A stretch of 64,000 nt of DNA from Tetraselmis striata (taxonomy: Eukaryota; Chlorophyta; Chlorodendrophyceae; Chlorodendrales; Chlorodendraceae). Positions 1 through 10,708 of this stretch are shown piece after piece. Each line of letters starts with the position of its first letter. Positions within the stretch are counted from its first letter, which is position 1. The notes under the pieces were generated by a model. It saw nothing but the letters and a program-made list of their open reading frames with translations. It was not told the DNA's origin and ran no database searches. The position numbers were made by a program, and so were the translations under genes. The stretch spans positions 1 through 64,000 of the forward strand of contig VCJN01002314.1 of assembly GCA_006384855.1 (NCBI GenBank). Direction: 5' to 3'.

Positions 1-1
1 A

Positions 2-265
2 ACCATCAGAGTCCCGCTGTCCCTCATCCGCCACCAAGGCGGGTGGGTAACCAACTCCGTCTTCCTGGACTACATCGACGCCAACGTCCTCCCTTCACCT
101 GGAGTGTGTTCCTTATTCGGCCACACCGCGCCGCTTCGCCCCTTCCAAGTTCAACAAGTTCAACAAGGCAGCAGTGGCCCGTCCAGTGCCCCCCTCGCAA
201 CATGGCGCTACCTTGCTTCGTCAATCTGCCGCTCTCTTCGTTCGCGCTTCCTTGGCAAAACTTGA
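2..265 (+). pseudogene. Tyrosine recombinase C-terminal end (DIRS-like), cut by window edge
   Basis: Frame 2 is open from the first base to TGA at 263-265. It reads IRHQGGWVTNSVFLDYID followed by ANVLPSP. This matches the C-terminal block of the recombinase at 32458-33519, which reads GSWAMESNVVLDYID and PTVLPCP. The tryptophan after glycine and the tyrosine in LDYID correspond to the last catalytic positions of tyrosine recombinases; the Tyr would be the nucleophile. The HxxR box and everything upstream lie outside the window. The last roughly 55 residues are Gln/Ser/Arg-rich. Such enzymes integrate the circular DNA copy of DIRS-like retrotransposons. Whether the complete gene is functional cannot be judged. 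Confidence 0.75.
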
Positions 266-1257
266 AATGATCTAAACTATTTTACAGGATTTCCTCCTTT
301 CCAAACCGCTTCTCCGGCTACATGTGCTGCTAAGTGGTACGGGTTACTAGTTCACCCGTCGTTGCTTCCGTTCGTGTGCACAACGCGAGCAGTAGACATA
401 AGCAACCGCAACAGTTGAGCCTGCCATCTTCTGGTTTCGTCAAGGTGTTATTACACACAACCCCCCCCCCCTCCCCCCGTGACTCCGTTTCCCCTCCACG
501 CTTTCACTACTCGTGCCAAACCTCTGCCAGTTTTGGCTGTTGAACAGCCTGCTCGACCATTTTGGCAGAACTAGACTCAAATTGAAATCCGGGCAGTAAG
601 CACGTGACGACGATATAAAGCCGTAGTCGTTGGCGCAGTCGCTGTATAATTCGTCTGCGTGCTGCGCTTGCACTACTAAGGATTCTCACTAGTCGCTACC
701 AGTAATCCTCACCGAATTCGAACTACCTAACTAGTAAACCCGAGTTACTGGTAGTCTTTATAAGCGATCTTTCAGTACGGGTACTTCTTTTAGTGGTGGA
801 TTCGTTGCTGGCGCCTTTTTCTAATTCACACGGATATTGGTGAATTACAAAAGGGGCAGTAACAAAGCCACCTACTACAGAAAAGTACCTGTAGTACTAG
901 AAAATCAACACAGCAAGCCACCTGAAGGTATTGGTACCAGCACTGCCCATCACCGGGATCCTACGCATCATCAGCTCGTTACTGCTGCGCTGGTCCTGTT
1001 GGAGGATGATGCGCCGCCGCCGCGGGGTCCTCGCCCCGGGCGCCGTCCGTTCGAGCTCTGGCTTATGGGCGGAACGACACATAAGGATTACTACGCCTTC
1101 GTCGTCGAACCGATGCGCCCAGGTTGCGCCCGGAGTGCGGTTGGACCTCCGCTGTGATACCCGATTACCGATACACGCAGCCACTCGCCAGTCTGTAGCA
1201 GATTGCCCGAGCAGAGACGCGACCACGATTCTTTACGGGGCCACGCAGTCTGCTACG
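266..1257. other. Non-coding stretch with a short palindromic repeat
   Basis: I see no supported gene between the recombinase end and the TPR gene. The stretch holds a C-rich run near 460-477, a TAGTCGCTA motif at 690-698, and an imperfect palindrome at about 810-867 (see the separate repeat entry). The part from about 930 to 1257 is GC-rich and probably contains the promoter and 5' UTR of the TPR gene. No convincing TATA box is visible. Confidence 0.6.
806..922. repeat. Short dispersed repeat with palindromic core (copy 1)
   Basis: The left arm reads gttgctggcgccttttt then ctaattcacac. After about ten bases it is answered by ggtgaattacaaaagg then ggcagtaac. The sequence agaaaatcaacacagcaagc follows at about 899. 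The same palindrome followed by the same tail occurs at 27293-27402. The arms also occur as a separated inverted pair at about 30168 and 31940. This looks like a fold-back or MITE-like family; no target duplication was defined here. Confidence 0.6.
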
Positions 1258-2717
1258 ATGGCGCCTCTATCACGACTTGCCAGCCCGCGAGCTCCGGCGG
1301 CGGCGTATACCATTCGGGGCAGGGCTGAGCTGCCACTTCGCCGCACCCCGCTGCAAGGACAGCGCCTCTCGCTGCAAACCTCAAGCAGGCTCCAGCGCCG
1401 GCGCTGCTTGTGCGTCCGGTCCAGTATGAAGGTAGGGCGCGCGAGTATACTCACCGGGAGGAGGCTCCCCCCTTGACCTGGGGCGGAGGCAACATGCTCC
1501 CAGGAGAAGTGGGGGTGGTGGCGATTGCCAGCGGTACACCTTATCAGCGTCCATGACGGAAGTGGCTGCGGATTTCCCTGCAGTCGCAGGAGCTCCTTGA
1601 CGAAGGGAAAGCTCTGGTCACTGCCGGAAACCGTATGGGGGCTATCAGGGCATTTGAGGAGGCTCTCGCCGAGGTTTGCCTGCCAGATTTAGCTTGGTTA
1701 TGCTTGGTTACTGAGCCCAGCACTGGCATGGGCTCCGAGTGCTGAGGTACATCAGCCCTCAACTGCATGCAGGACCCTTCTCCTGCACAGCGTCAGGAGT
1801 CCCTGTACAGCATCATGGTTTGCCACGCCTCATTTGGCGATGTGGAGCTTGCTCAGATAACACTGCGAGGTATGGCGTCTCACATGAGCATACACCTGTC
1901 CATCAAGTCGAGCTCCAGCGACGCCTAAAGACAGCGCTACACCGCAGAATGATGCTCGTGGGCACTTCATGTTGTTTGTGCCTGCTGGAACAGAGGCGAT
2001 TCAAGCTGGGCTGACGCTGGATGATGCGCTTCGGAACGATAGCTATTTGCCATTTACAGCCTCCAAGCAGGTCACTCCCTGGGAGAGACTCAATCGTGCC
2101 TTGCCACCCATGCGTGATATCTCGAGCATGCCCTTCCCCCATCCCAAATGCCATGTTCTTCATGCGTTGGCCCGTGAACGATAATAGGTGCGGCCTGACC
2201 CTGGATGTGGGCCCGGTGTGCAGGCCCAGATCCAGCTGCGCAAGTTTTCTGAGATCTACATCAAGTCGGTTCAGAAGGCGGAGGCGCAGGCGCCTGCACC
2301 CGCTACCCTCGACAGCGCAACACTCAACAAATCTCGGCCGAAGAAGTCTGTACAGGAGCTGCTTGGGACAAGGGACGTCAGCGGCATGACGTCGACTACG
2401 CTCACGGGCATTGACACATCTGTTGCAGGTGCTTGGACCCCTTGCCCCCTGCTGAGCGCATGCCGGCCATTCAGTGCACATGCAGCTATTTGGATCCGAC
2501 AGATTACTGCGATGGCTTTACTTTAGCGCTGCTGTGAGCAGCAGCCTGTCTGACTCCCCTCGGTGCCCACAATCCATAACATCTGTACGGCTGGTGCATT
2601 TCAGGAATCTTCGCGCGCGTCGCCGCGCTGGTCGCTTTCTTGATCGTCTTTGGTATTGCGGCGTACTTCATCGGCCTGGACTATGTCATGCAAGTTCCTG
2701 AATTAGACTCAAACTAA
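1258..2717 (+). CDS. TPR-repeat protein with predicted plastid transit peptide and one C-terminal membrane helix
   Basis: Six exons fit with GT-AG borders and matching phase: 1258-1431, 1584-1673, 1773-1869, 1994-2070, 2224-2428 and 2605-2717, giving 251 residues. Residues 1-58 are Ser/Ala/Arg-rich with almost no acids, as in green-algal plastid transit peptides. Next come two TPR-like helical hairpins: LLDEGKALVTAGNRMGAIRA, then a second around ASFGDVELAQITLREAIQAG. A basic linker follows, and then a single hydrophobic helix (ARVAALVAFLIVFGIAAYFI) near the C-terminus. The frame ends PELDSN with TAA. A tail-anchored or inner plastid membrane adaptor is the natural reading, since TPRs bind partner proteins. 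The partner is unknown. The gene converges on the rhodanese gene 115 bp away. Start choice: first ATG of the transit-like exon. Confidence 0.8.
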
Positions 2718-2832
2718 ACAAAGATGGAAGCTCGGAAGATGGAGCACCGTATTCAAGAATTTTTCCCCAGAAGCGGCAGGGTGAAGGGTCTGCCATGACA
2801 CACATTCATTGCGGGTTCCTGCAGGCTGCCTT

Positions 2833-3342
2833 TCATTGCTGTGCTATGCTGCTGAGGTCCACGAGGTCTGCATCGTTCAAATAAATGGCACTAAATTTCT
2901 TGTAGCCATTCTTCATCACGTTGACGTAGTCGATCTCTCCGCTACCGACATCTTGTAACCGCTCGGCAAAGCGGGCAGCACACCATGGCCCCCTCTGCAG
3001 ACGCAGGAAGGCAGCGTGCTTAGTTTGTACACGGATGCCGCTTTCCTGGTCTGTGGTAATATGATAGGTTTTTCAAGGGGATGTGTGGGGGGGCACCTGT
3101 TGGCTCAACCAGCAGTGGAAAACAACGCGCTTCACGCCCTGGTCATGGAAGGCCCGTATCAGCCCGTCTATGTTCTCCTGCACCCCAAAAAACTCCTGTG
3201 TCAAGTTGAGCGCCCCGACTATGTGGCCGTTGTCATTGAAGTCGTAGTCTCTGACGTCAACGACACGGATGTTGGCCTTATCAGTCCCTCGCAGCAGTTC
3301 CGCAACAACGCTGACATCGATATGCTTCACGAGTGCTGCCAT
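2833..3342 (-). CDS. Rhodanese-domain CDC25-like phosphatase / arsenate reductase family protein
   Basis: Two exons on the minus strand: 3342-3097 (82 codons from ATG) and 2994-2833 ending in TGA, total 135 residues. The intron has a GTGCCC donor and a CTGCAG acceptor, both in phase 0. The protein is a single rhodanese domain: VVDVRDYDF, then GHIVGALN, then across the splice junction HCWLSQQ joined to RGPWCA. That creates the HCX5R catalytic loop used by CDC25-type phosphatases and by plant ACR2/CDC25-like arsenate reductases. The length fits these small single-domain proteins. Cys acts as nucleophile and Arg binds the oxyanion. Which activity dominates cannot be decided from sequence. Convergent with the TPR gene; intact. 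Confidence 0.85.
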
Positions 3343-3470
3343 CACCGAATCGCAGGTCCTTGCTCAGCCGGCGTTGTGCCGGGAGCGTGGCAGGAAGTTG
3401 TGTCTTAAATACTACCGCAGGAAGGGCTCTGGCCCGGTGACATCACAGAGCGCCAAGTCACGTGACTATA
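3343..3470 (-). promoter_or_regulatory. Probable promoter region of the rhodanese gene
   Basis: Upstream of the ATG at 3342 the minus strand carries a TATTTAAG-like box at about 3402-3409, some 60 bp before the start codon. Further out lie tgacatca (about 3441) and a CACGTGAC box near 3460, a bZIP/bHLH-type core. These are sequence matches only; regulation is not shown. Confidence 0.35.
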
Positions 3471-4028
3471 GCTGTCGTGGGCGGTAGCGCAAAAAAGGAT
3501 CAGTCGTCAAGCTGGGATTCTGCCAAGCGGTCACGGCGTTTATTTTCTGAACACCTGACAGAACCGCTGCTGTGTATCGTACTGCGCGAGGAGTCTACCC
3601 GTACCGTATGCGGCGGAAGCAGGGAGGGCTGCCGTCACGAGTTCGAACCAGAGCTCAGCGAAGCCACTATCAGGCGCACTAGTGCGGTGCGGTATTGAGG
3701 CAAGGACAAGTGGTTTGAGCAGATTCTGGCTACATGCCGGTTGGCCGCCGGCTAATAACTGGCAAGTCGTGGCATTTCGGGCTAGGGGTCACGGATGACC
3801 GGGCAGCTGCAGTCAGATGGCACCATATGTAGTATAACAAATGTGGGCCGCGGGGATTACCCTCATCGGGCATTGGGCGCATGCAAGCATAGGAGCATAC
3901 TCGTAAAGATAATGAGGATGGTTTGCAAGTATTCTGCAAATGATATATGTAACAGTGGTGTAACAGTGGTATAGGTGCATGCATAGGTAGGGTTGGGGAA
4001 CATACCCTAACAAGAAACTTTCTGAAAG

Positions 4029-4313
4029 GCAAGCTGACGGCGACGCCACTGAGGCGGGCGAGGCCAAGGCCAATGAGGACGTCGACAATCCCGTCGGCGA
4101 TGATGATGATAAGGAGGAGGAGGAGGAGGAGGAGGGGGAGGGGGATGAGGCCACCGGCGCGGACAATTCCAGTGGCGATGATGAAGATGAAGATGAAGAT
4201 GAGGACGAAGACGAGGAGGAGGGGGAGGGGATGACTCCTCTCCCGAGGAGGCGGATTCGGAGGAGGGTGATGATGGTTCCAGTGATGGTGATGAGGATCC
4301 GTTGGGTGACTAA
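4029..4313 (+). CDS. Last exon of an unidentified protein with a long acidic tail
   Basis: After a plausible acceptor (tctgaaag) the frame from 4030 is strongly acidic. It opens QADGDATEAGEA, then has runs of Asp/Glu through about 4230. The acidic reading continues in the +1 frame (DDSSPEEADSEEGDDGSSD) to TAA at 4311-4313, so a one-base slip in the G-rich tract near 4228 or a tiny intron must lie between. Such tails occur in chromatin, nucleolar and ribosome-assembly proteins, but nothing identifies this one. Upstream exons were not recognised; an open frame at about 3480-3698 could be one. The long hydrophobic ORF on the opposite strand is only the shadow of the acidic tract. Confidence 0.45.
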
Positions 4314-4379
4314 GCCGATATACCGCCAGCGGCCTCATGTGTGCAGAAACACAACCCATGCGGCCGCGCCTATCTTTCA

Positions 4380-4740
4380 ATTGTGAGCTAGCCATGAATA
4401 CATGTATGTGTAACAATATGTCACCAAAATTGATTTCGGAGCATCTGCATATTATTCATGTCCTCACTTCATGTTTTGGGCCGCATGACAAACATGATGG
4501 TTTCGGAGCTTGTCTAGGAAACTTTAATCTTGCATTGCTTTTATTATCATCCACATTTTGTTGCATGATTGCTTTGATCATACATAAAAATAGCAATGGC
4601 AATGTTGTTTCAAAGATAGAAAATTTCAATTACATAGCCAGAAACCATCGTGTAACCCACTACGTTAGTAAGTACCAAGCTACATCTAAGTATCCCCATG
4701 ACACACAAGGTCATAATAAATCCATTTAATGTTGAACCAG
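4380..4740. other. AT-rich island without a recognisable gene
   Basis: Base composition drops sharply compared with the flanks: T-rich and A-rich stretches such as ttgcttttattatcatcca. An open frame of 130 codons runs through 4337-4729 (+), but it has no recognisable motif and starts in the 3' region of the acidic gene, so I do not call it a gene. An old organellar or foreign insertion is possible. Confidence 0.4.
4409..4413 (+). terminator. TGTAA polyadenylation motif
   Basis: TGTAA, the usual green-algal (volvocine) poly(A) signal, lies 96 bp after the TAA of the acidic exon. Confidence 0.45.
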
Positions 4741-4911
4741 CCTTGAAGGTTACTGATTATTCACACGCAGCAAGCTGGCCACACAATAATCTATGTGCCG
4801 ACGTCTTGCCCCCCTGAAAACAAGGTTTTTGAGGCGAATATTGCTGAACACCGCAACCGTGCATCCAGTGACCAACCTAACATTTATTTTGAATGTCTGT
4901 TGCGCCCCATC

Positions 4912-6650
4912 GCAGCGTCATCAATAACGTGATAAGCTGCCGGTAAGCTAGTTCGAGGTATGTACTTCTCCGACCCGTCATGCCGAGCGATCTCGCCGGG
5001 TGGGTACTATTGGCCCATAGATGAATCGCCCCGAGAACTAGGGCTCTGCAAGCTTTGCAAAGCACGCCAGCATGTACGCGCATCGTTTGTCGGGGCGTTA
5101 TATATCAGCACAAGGACCGTATGCCGGCTTACTTCGTCCGAGCGAGCGTACCCATCGTGGTCGTGCGTGGCGCGACGGTACGAGGTTACTTCGGCTGCCC
5201 CACAGAGGTTTAGGTTACCCGTAGACAGCGGGCCCCGAACTATAGACACCCGCTGATCGAGCTAGGTGTACCGCCCTACGCCGCGTCATCAACATCGTTC
5301 TGCTCCCGGTAAGCTAGTTACGGGTACTTCTCCGACCCCCCTGCCGATCTCCACATACGGATGCGTATGACCAAGCCTAGCGCCTCGCAGGTCATGCAAG
5401 GCACGCACGCCGGCGAGTACGGGCTGCGTACACCGGGGCATCATCCGCCGAGCGGACCATCTGCCAATTAACATCGTCCGTGTAGTGAGCGTACAGGTAC
5501 GCATCGCGGTCGTGCTCGGCGGGACGGTACGACATTAGTCGTTACTTCGGTTGCCCTAAATATTTAGTTGTAGACAACGGCGCCCGCATCAACCCCCGCA
5601 ACTCCAGCTAGGTGTACGCCAGCGTGAACGCAGTTATGCTCATCGCGGCGTCATCAATAGCGTGCGTGATCCGATGTTGGTGAGCTAGTTCTAGGTACGC
5701 CTGCGACCCCCGTGCTGATCTCCACGGGTGCGTATGACCGATATATTGCCGGAGCACAACGAGAATGAACTAGCGTCTCGCATGTCCTGATGCAAGGCAC
5801 GCCGGCGTTTACGCGCCAAGTACGACGAGGCGTCATTAGGAGAGGGGCCATCTGCCGGCGGTTAACATCGTGCGTGGCGGACGCGACGGTGCGTACGAGG
5901 TTACTTCGGCTACCACTCAATCAGAGATTGATGTTACGCCGAAGACAACGGCGCCCGCGTCCTACACGAGCAACGAGTCGAAGTTGCGCATAGTGGACCA
6001 AACACTCGGAAAATGCCTAGAGCTCTATAATAATAAACTGGGCGCGGAAGACGGAGATAGTAGACCACACGAGGATCAGCCCAAGGCTGCGACGGAAGGA
6101 GGTGGGGGGGACACTGAAGAGGATGGCCGGTGGCCTGATGAGCTGGAATACATATATGTGACCCTACATGGCTAGAGATGGCATGCTCTTAGAGCAACAA
6201 GGTCCAAGTAGCGGAGAGTAGGGACTAACATTTGTAAATCAATTTCAATTGCAATTTCGCCCGGGTCATCACCCGCTAGTCCATGCACCTTACCTGCACG
6301 CCGGCGAGTACGTGGTTGCGCTCATTGTACCGTCGTCAACACCGTGACCCGCTACGTAAGCTAGTTCTAGTTCTAGGTACACGCTCCCAGTGCCGGGACC
6401 CGCGGGTGCATATGCCTGACACACGTTTGGAGCGCAACGAGACGTATTAGCGCCTTGCAAGGCCAGCAGGGCACGCCGCGTGTAGGCGCTGCGTATATGA
6501 CGGGGCGTCGTCATTAACATAAACTGGGACCAACAGCCGGTCGCCATTCGTCGGTGTATAGGCGTACGCATCGCGAAGCTGTGCGGCGCCACGTGACGAG
6601 GTTACTGCGGCCGCTCGCCGTTAGCTGGCGGAATATAATCCTTAATTATA
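4912..6650. repeat. Diverged tandem repeat, period about 364 bp, interrupted by an insertion
   Basis: Units start with a gcgtcatcaa-like box at about 4915, 5283 and 5648. A further unit starts at about 6328 (gtcgtcaaca). Each unit repeats the order: gtaagctagtt, a gtacttctccgaccc-like box, a tgcgtatgacc-like box, a block around gcaaggcacgc, then acgaggttacttcgg. Units are perhaps 70-80 percent alike by eye. The third unit is broken at about 5960 by a 300-bp insertion ending in an AATTTCAATT tail, and the array resumes at about 6266. No ORF is conserved among the units. Confidence 0.65.
5960..6265 (+). mobile_element. Probable 5'-truncated retroposon 3' end inserted in the tandem array
   Basis: This block has no counterpart in the other 364-bp units. 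It carries an open C-terminal frame (VDQTLGKCLELYNNK ... DELEYIYVTLHG, stop at 6173-6175), about 60 bp of 3' sequence, then the tail ttgtaaatcaatttcaattg. The same tail type closes repeats at 49432-49465, 60920-60955 (inverted) and about 63019-63050. A truncated non-LTR retroposon 3' end is the simplest reading. The encoded fragment is not recognised. Confidence 0.45.
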
Positions 6651-7440
6651 CACCGTCTCCCCACTGGATCGTGACGTGGAACCACGGCACATCGCGCACG
6701 CTGATATGCCGGGTGTAAGCCGGGTGTTGCTTGCGAGCAAACTGCGCATGTACTACCTAGTAGGCCTCGACCTTGTTGGTGACGGCGACTCGATACCTAC
6801 GCACGTTGTAAGCAGAGCATCTCCAATAAAGTCGGCACTTCCCGCCCGTTCCGCGCGTAGCAAAATCAACCCGCGTATTTAAATACATAGCTCGTGTGCA
6901 AGAAATGCCCTTGCAAAGAAATTGGTCGGCCCAGCACCGGGTCGATGTTGGCTTTAGCCCCCATGAATCCCACGTAACTCGCGAGCGGATGACCGTCCGC
7001 GGATATGGGCTCGGTGAGCTGCAGTCCGGGGGACGAGCGCACCTGGGTTGACGTCCGTGACAAAGGCCACTTGACGTCCCGGTGATCGGCGCATCGGTCC
7101 AAACGGCAGAGACGCAAGAGGATGGTCGGCGCGCGTTGGTGAGTACTTTCCCTCCTTGGTAGCTGTGCGCTCGAGGCCCGACAGCGTATGCTCACGATAG
7201 TAGTAGAGCTCTGTCGCGCTTCAACGCTCTGACCGGGGGGGGGGGGGGGGGGGGGGCTCGACGCGTCGGCTGGCGCGATCGGTCGATGTCTACTTGCGGC
7301 GGTTGACTCAGCCCGTGGTTAGAAGCGCGAACTGCGGCTCGCTGAATTACTGCGTACGTCTTCAACGCTTTGCATGCGGCGCAATCAATCAATCGCGGTA
7401 TGTCCGTCATTCCCACACGGCGTAACAGCCACAAGCTATG
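6651..7440. other. No gene recognised; 22-base G run
   Basis: No frame here shows a known domain or a consistent exon structure. A run of 22 G lies at 7235-7256. The stretch is the left flank of the LTR element. Confidence 0.5.
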
Positions 7441-8170
7441 TGTTATGTACTCTACACTGCTGTACTTTGTACTGCGGGAGCCGACGAAGGAGCGAAGAAC
7501 TGGCGACTGAGGCGGACGAGAACGAGTACAAGCCAAGCGAAGTACGAGCATGAGCATTGCGAGTGCGAGTACGAGCGAAGGCGAAGTACTGGTACGAGGA
7601 CGACGAGGCGTCAGTACGAGCGACTACCAGGCGACTAGTAGTGCAGGACAGTATTACGAGTACCCACATGGGGTGCGAGTAACCTGTACTTACGCCTGCG
7701 TACCAGCCAGAGCGCGATTGTCGTACGCTATGGTGTCACCTGCTAGAGGATGATGATACCAAGCGTGAGATGGAGCGCTGCCTTAGTGGAGTGTTAGTAG
7801 TAGGTACTAGAGCCTACTAGAATCATCGAGAACGCTATAGCATTTGCTATAGCAATAGTAGATAAATATTATATCACTGTGCTGCGGACAGACGAAGGTG
7901 CTAGCAACCTGTCTGTAGTTAGTTGTGTGTTACTAAAATAGCGACGGGCCGCGGGTTAGGACCGCACACGTCGATTTTAGTATTACTATAGTAGTTACAC
8001 GCAGCACAAGTGGTGGGAATTGGAATCTATACGCAGCGCACGGAATGACGGAAACCAGCGACTATAAATAGGCCGGCAAAACCACCGCCGAGCCAGTCAC
8101 CCAGGTTACCGGCATTCCGGTATTGTAAGAATCCCTTTTCCCAAATCTCCGCTCATTATTCCTAGCCGTG
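7441..8170 (+). repeat. Left terminal repeat
   Basis: 730 bp, with TATAAATA at 8063-8070 and a small hairpin gctatagcatttgctatagc near 7834. Nearly identical to 9979-10708. Confidence 0.8.
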
Positions 8171-9978
8171 CGACGAAACACTTGGTTTCGGAGCGGTGAC
8201 CGGAGCACATGGTTCCGGATTCCACAAGAGAAGCGGCATAGCGACGAGAGCGAGAGGCGAGATAGGGACAGAAGAAGACTTCAGATGTCAAGGATCCTAT
8301 GGCGGGGACGCCCACCGAGGATGCGCACCGGCTTTGATAGATGGAGTCACGTTCGACGTGGCGAGAACGATGTAGCGACGATGAGGAGGATGCGACAACG
8401 CGCGAGCGAAATTATGAACTAGCGAAGGGACGAAGATCGCGAGTACCAAGGAGCAGCCGAACGTTCGATCTGAGATGTGTAACGATGACGCTGCAAGCTG
8501 CGAAGCCATGAGGGCGGAGCAACGTGCGACTCGCGACCCCAGCTACAGTTCCGACGACGCGAGTTGGCGATGGCGCGACATCAACCAGAACCGACCTGTA
8601 TCAGCCGTTATCGGCACAGTAGCGACTACTGGTAACGAGCTGGTATAGCGAACAACAAGAACCGCAGATTTTTTTTTCTGCGATGAAGAATGAACCTGCC
8701 ACATGAAAATCGAACTCAGAACACGAAGAAGACAGAACAGCTGTGGTTACCGGTACAACCATGAGGTGCTGGTACGATTAATTTCGTACGCGAGTACAAA
8801 ACAGCTGTAGACTCAGATTCGAGGGGAGCGCTGCGAGATTTATGACATGAGCCGTCAGGTGAAAATCCTGGGTGACCACGGCTCAATGTCCGGGCGCGCG
8901 CATTTCTCTCGACATGATGCGGTATGGCGGAGGAGACCCTGCTGCCTGCTGCCAAGACAGAAGACTCGACGACGGCCAACGCGAAGATGGCGCGATGGGA
9001 GCTGCGGAGAGGCGACAGAGACTCGGCGCGTTACCTGCCTGTACATGCTGGATGCTGTACGGTACCGAACGAAGCGCGTCGTACCACAGTAGGAGATACC
9101 GAAGCAGCGACTACGAATCTACTATTGTGGAGGCCAAGAGTGCAAAATACAGGAACAGGAGGATATTTGCACAAGTATGTCTACGACTCAATGCATCAGA
9201 ACCAAAAACAGTATCACCGGTATGGGACGGATATATTGTACTGCTGCGACGAGAAGATGGCTACGACTACAAATGGCGAGGAGGTATCCGGTATGGGACG
9301 GTTATCTACTTGCGGAAATACTGTATAAGGTACTGGCCGATGATTCCCTCTACCAGCCCAGCTACGAGCTTTGACCGAAATCGAGAGCAGAAAAATCCGT
9401 GGACGACATGCGACTACGGTTCAGCGAGTGAGCGACTGCGAGCACGGGTGCTGTATCGGGCGCGACATGTGACGCACCGACGACATCGCGAGCAGCGACG
9501 ACCTACTGCTAAGCGATGAGCGACACCGAAGCGCTGCGTGCCGATGCCGACACCGTTGAGAAGATGCGAGCCTGCTAACTCGGCGAACTGCGACGCAAGA
9601 GCCTATGGTATATAATCTTAGACCACGACTACGCGAGTGTGCGTTCCGATGGCGGGAGCGATGGCGCACACGCTACGAGTCAATGGGGTCTTGCGACAGT
9701 TCGACGCGACGAGGCTGAGCTCGAAGAATGCTGCATTTCTGTGGCTACCCACCGAACGACACCTATCGGTGCCATTGGTGGCGTTTTGCTGCGACTTGCT
9801 GCACCACCAGATGATGCTCGACTATGAGGATTTTTTTTCCGAAGGGACTGCCTCTATGACGAGTGTCACCACTGTACATATCTGTACATATTCTGGCTAC
9901 GCGACTCTACAACGACGACCGAGTTCTGCTGAACGTACTGGCGAACAGCGCGGCCGCTGTTCATTAACAGGGTGAGAG

Positions 9979-10708
9979 TGTTATGTACTCTACACTGCTG
10001 TACTTTGTACTGCGGGAGCCGACGAAGGAGCGAAGAACTGGCGACTGAGGCGGACGAGAACGAGTACAAGCCAAGCGAAGTACGAGCATGAGCATTGCGA
10101 GTGCGAGTACGAGCGAAGGCGAAGTACTGGTACGAGGACGACGAGGCGTCAGTACGAGCGACTACCAGGCGACTAGTAGTGCAGGACAGTATTACGAGTA
10201 CCCACATGGGGTGCGAGTAACCTGTACTTACGCCTGCGTACCAGCCAGAGCGCGATTGTCGTACGCTATGGTGTCACCTGCTAGAGGATGATGATACCAA
10301 GCGTGAGATGGAGCGCTGCCTTAGTGGAGTGTTAGTAGTAGGTACTAGAGCCTACTAGAATCATCGAGAACGCTATAGCATTTGCTATAGCAATAGTAGA
10401 TAAATATTATATCACTGTGCTGCGGACAGACGAAGGTGCTAGCAACCTGTCTGTAGTTAGTTGTGTGTTACTAAAATAGCGACGGGCCGCGGGTTAGGAC
10501 CGCACACGTCGATTTTAGTATTACTATAGTAGTTACACGCAGCACAAGTGGTGGGAATTGGAATCTATACGCAGCGCACGGAATGACGGAAACCAGCGAC
10601 TATAAATAGGCCGGCAAAACCACCGCCGAGCCAGTCACCCAGGTTACCGGCATTCCGGTACTGTAAGAATCCCTTTTCCCAAATCTCCGCTCATTATTCC
10701 TGGCCGTG
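9979..10708 (+). repeat. Right terminal repeat
   Basis: 730 bp, with TATAAATA at 10601-10608. It is preceded by a purine-rich agggtgagag stretch that could serve as the polypurine tract. Confidence 0.8.

Larger units (their letters stand above)
7441..10708 (+). mobile_element. Non-autonomous LTR-type element with 730-bp direct terminal repeats
   Basis: Two direct copies of a 730-bp sequence (7441-8170 and 9979-10708) bound a 1.8-kb interior. The copies differ at only two positions by my reading (tattg/tactg and cctag/cctgg), so insertion is recent. Each begins TGTTATG and carries TATAAATA about 100 bp before its end, as expected of an LTR promoter. A tggtttcggagcgg stretch 13 bp after the left repeat could be a tRNA primer-binding site. 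The interior (8171-9978) has only short frames (8924-9328, 134 codons, is the longest plausible one) and no gag or pol motif, so proteins would come from another element. The ends are TG...TG rather than TG...CA, and no clear target duplication is visible, so classification is provisional. Confidence 0.65.

Noticed and set aside
1903-2481. 192-codon minus-strand frame across the TPR gene
   Set aside because: It lies opposite exons with clear splice sites and TPR motifs on the plus strand, and has no motif itself.
3730-4416. 228-codon minus-strand frame with long Leu/Ile/Phe runs, looking like a membrane protein
   Set aside because: The hydrophobic runs are the reverse reading of GAT/GAG/GAA repeats that encode the acidic tail on the plus strand.
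8872-9519. 215-codon frame inside the LTR element as a gag candidate
   Set aside because: No zinc knuckle or capsid-like pattern, it overlaps another open frame, and composition resembles random GC-rich sequence.
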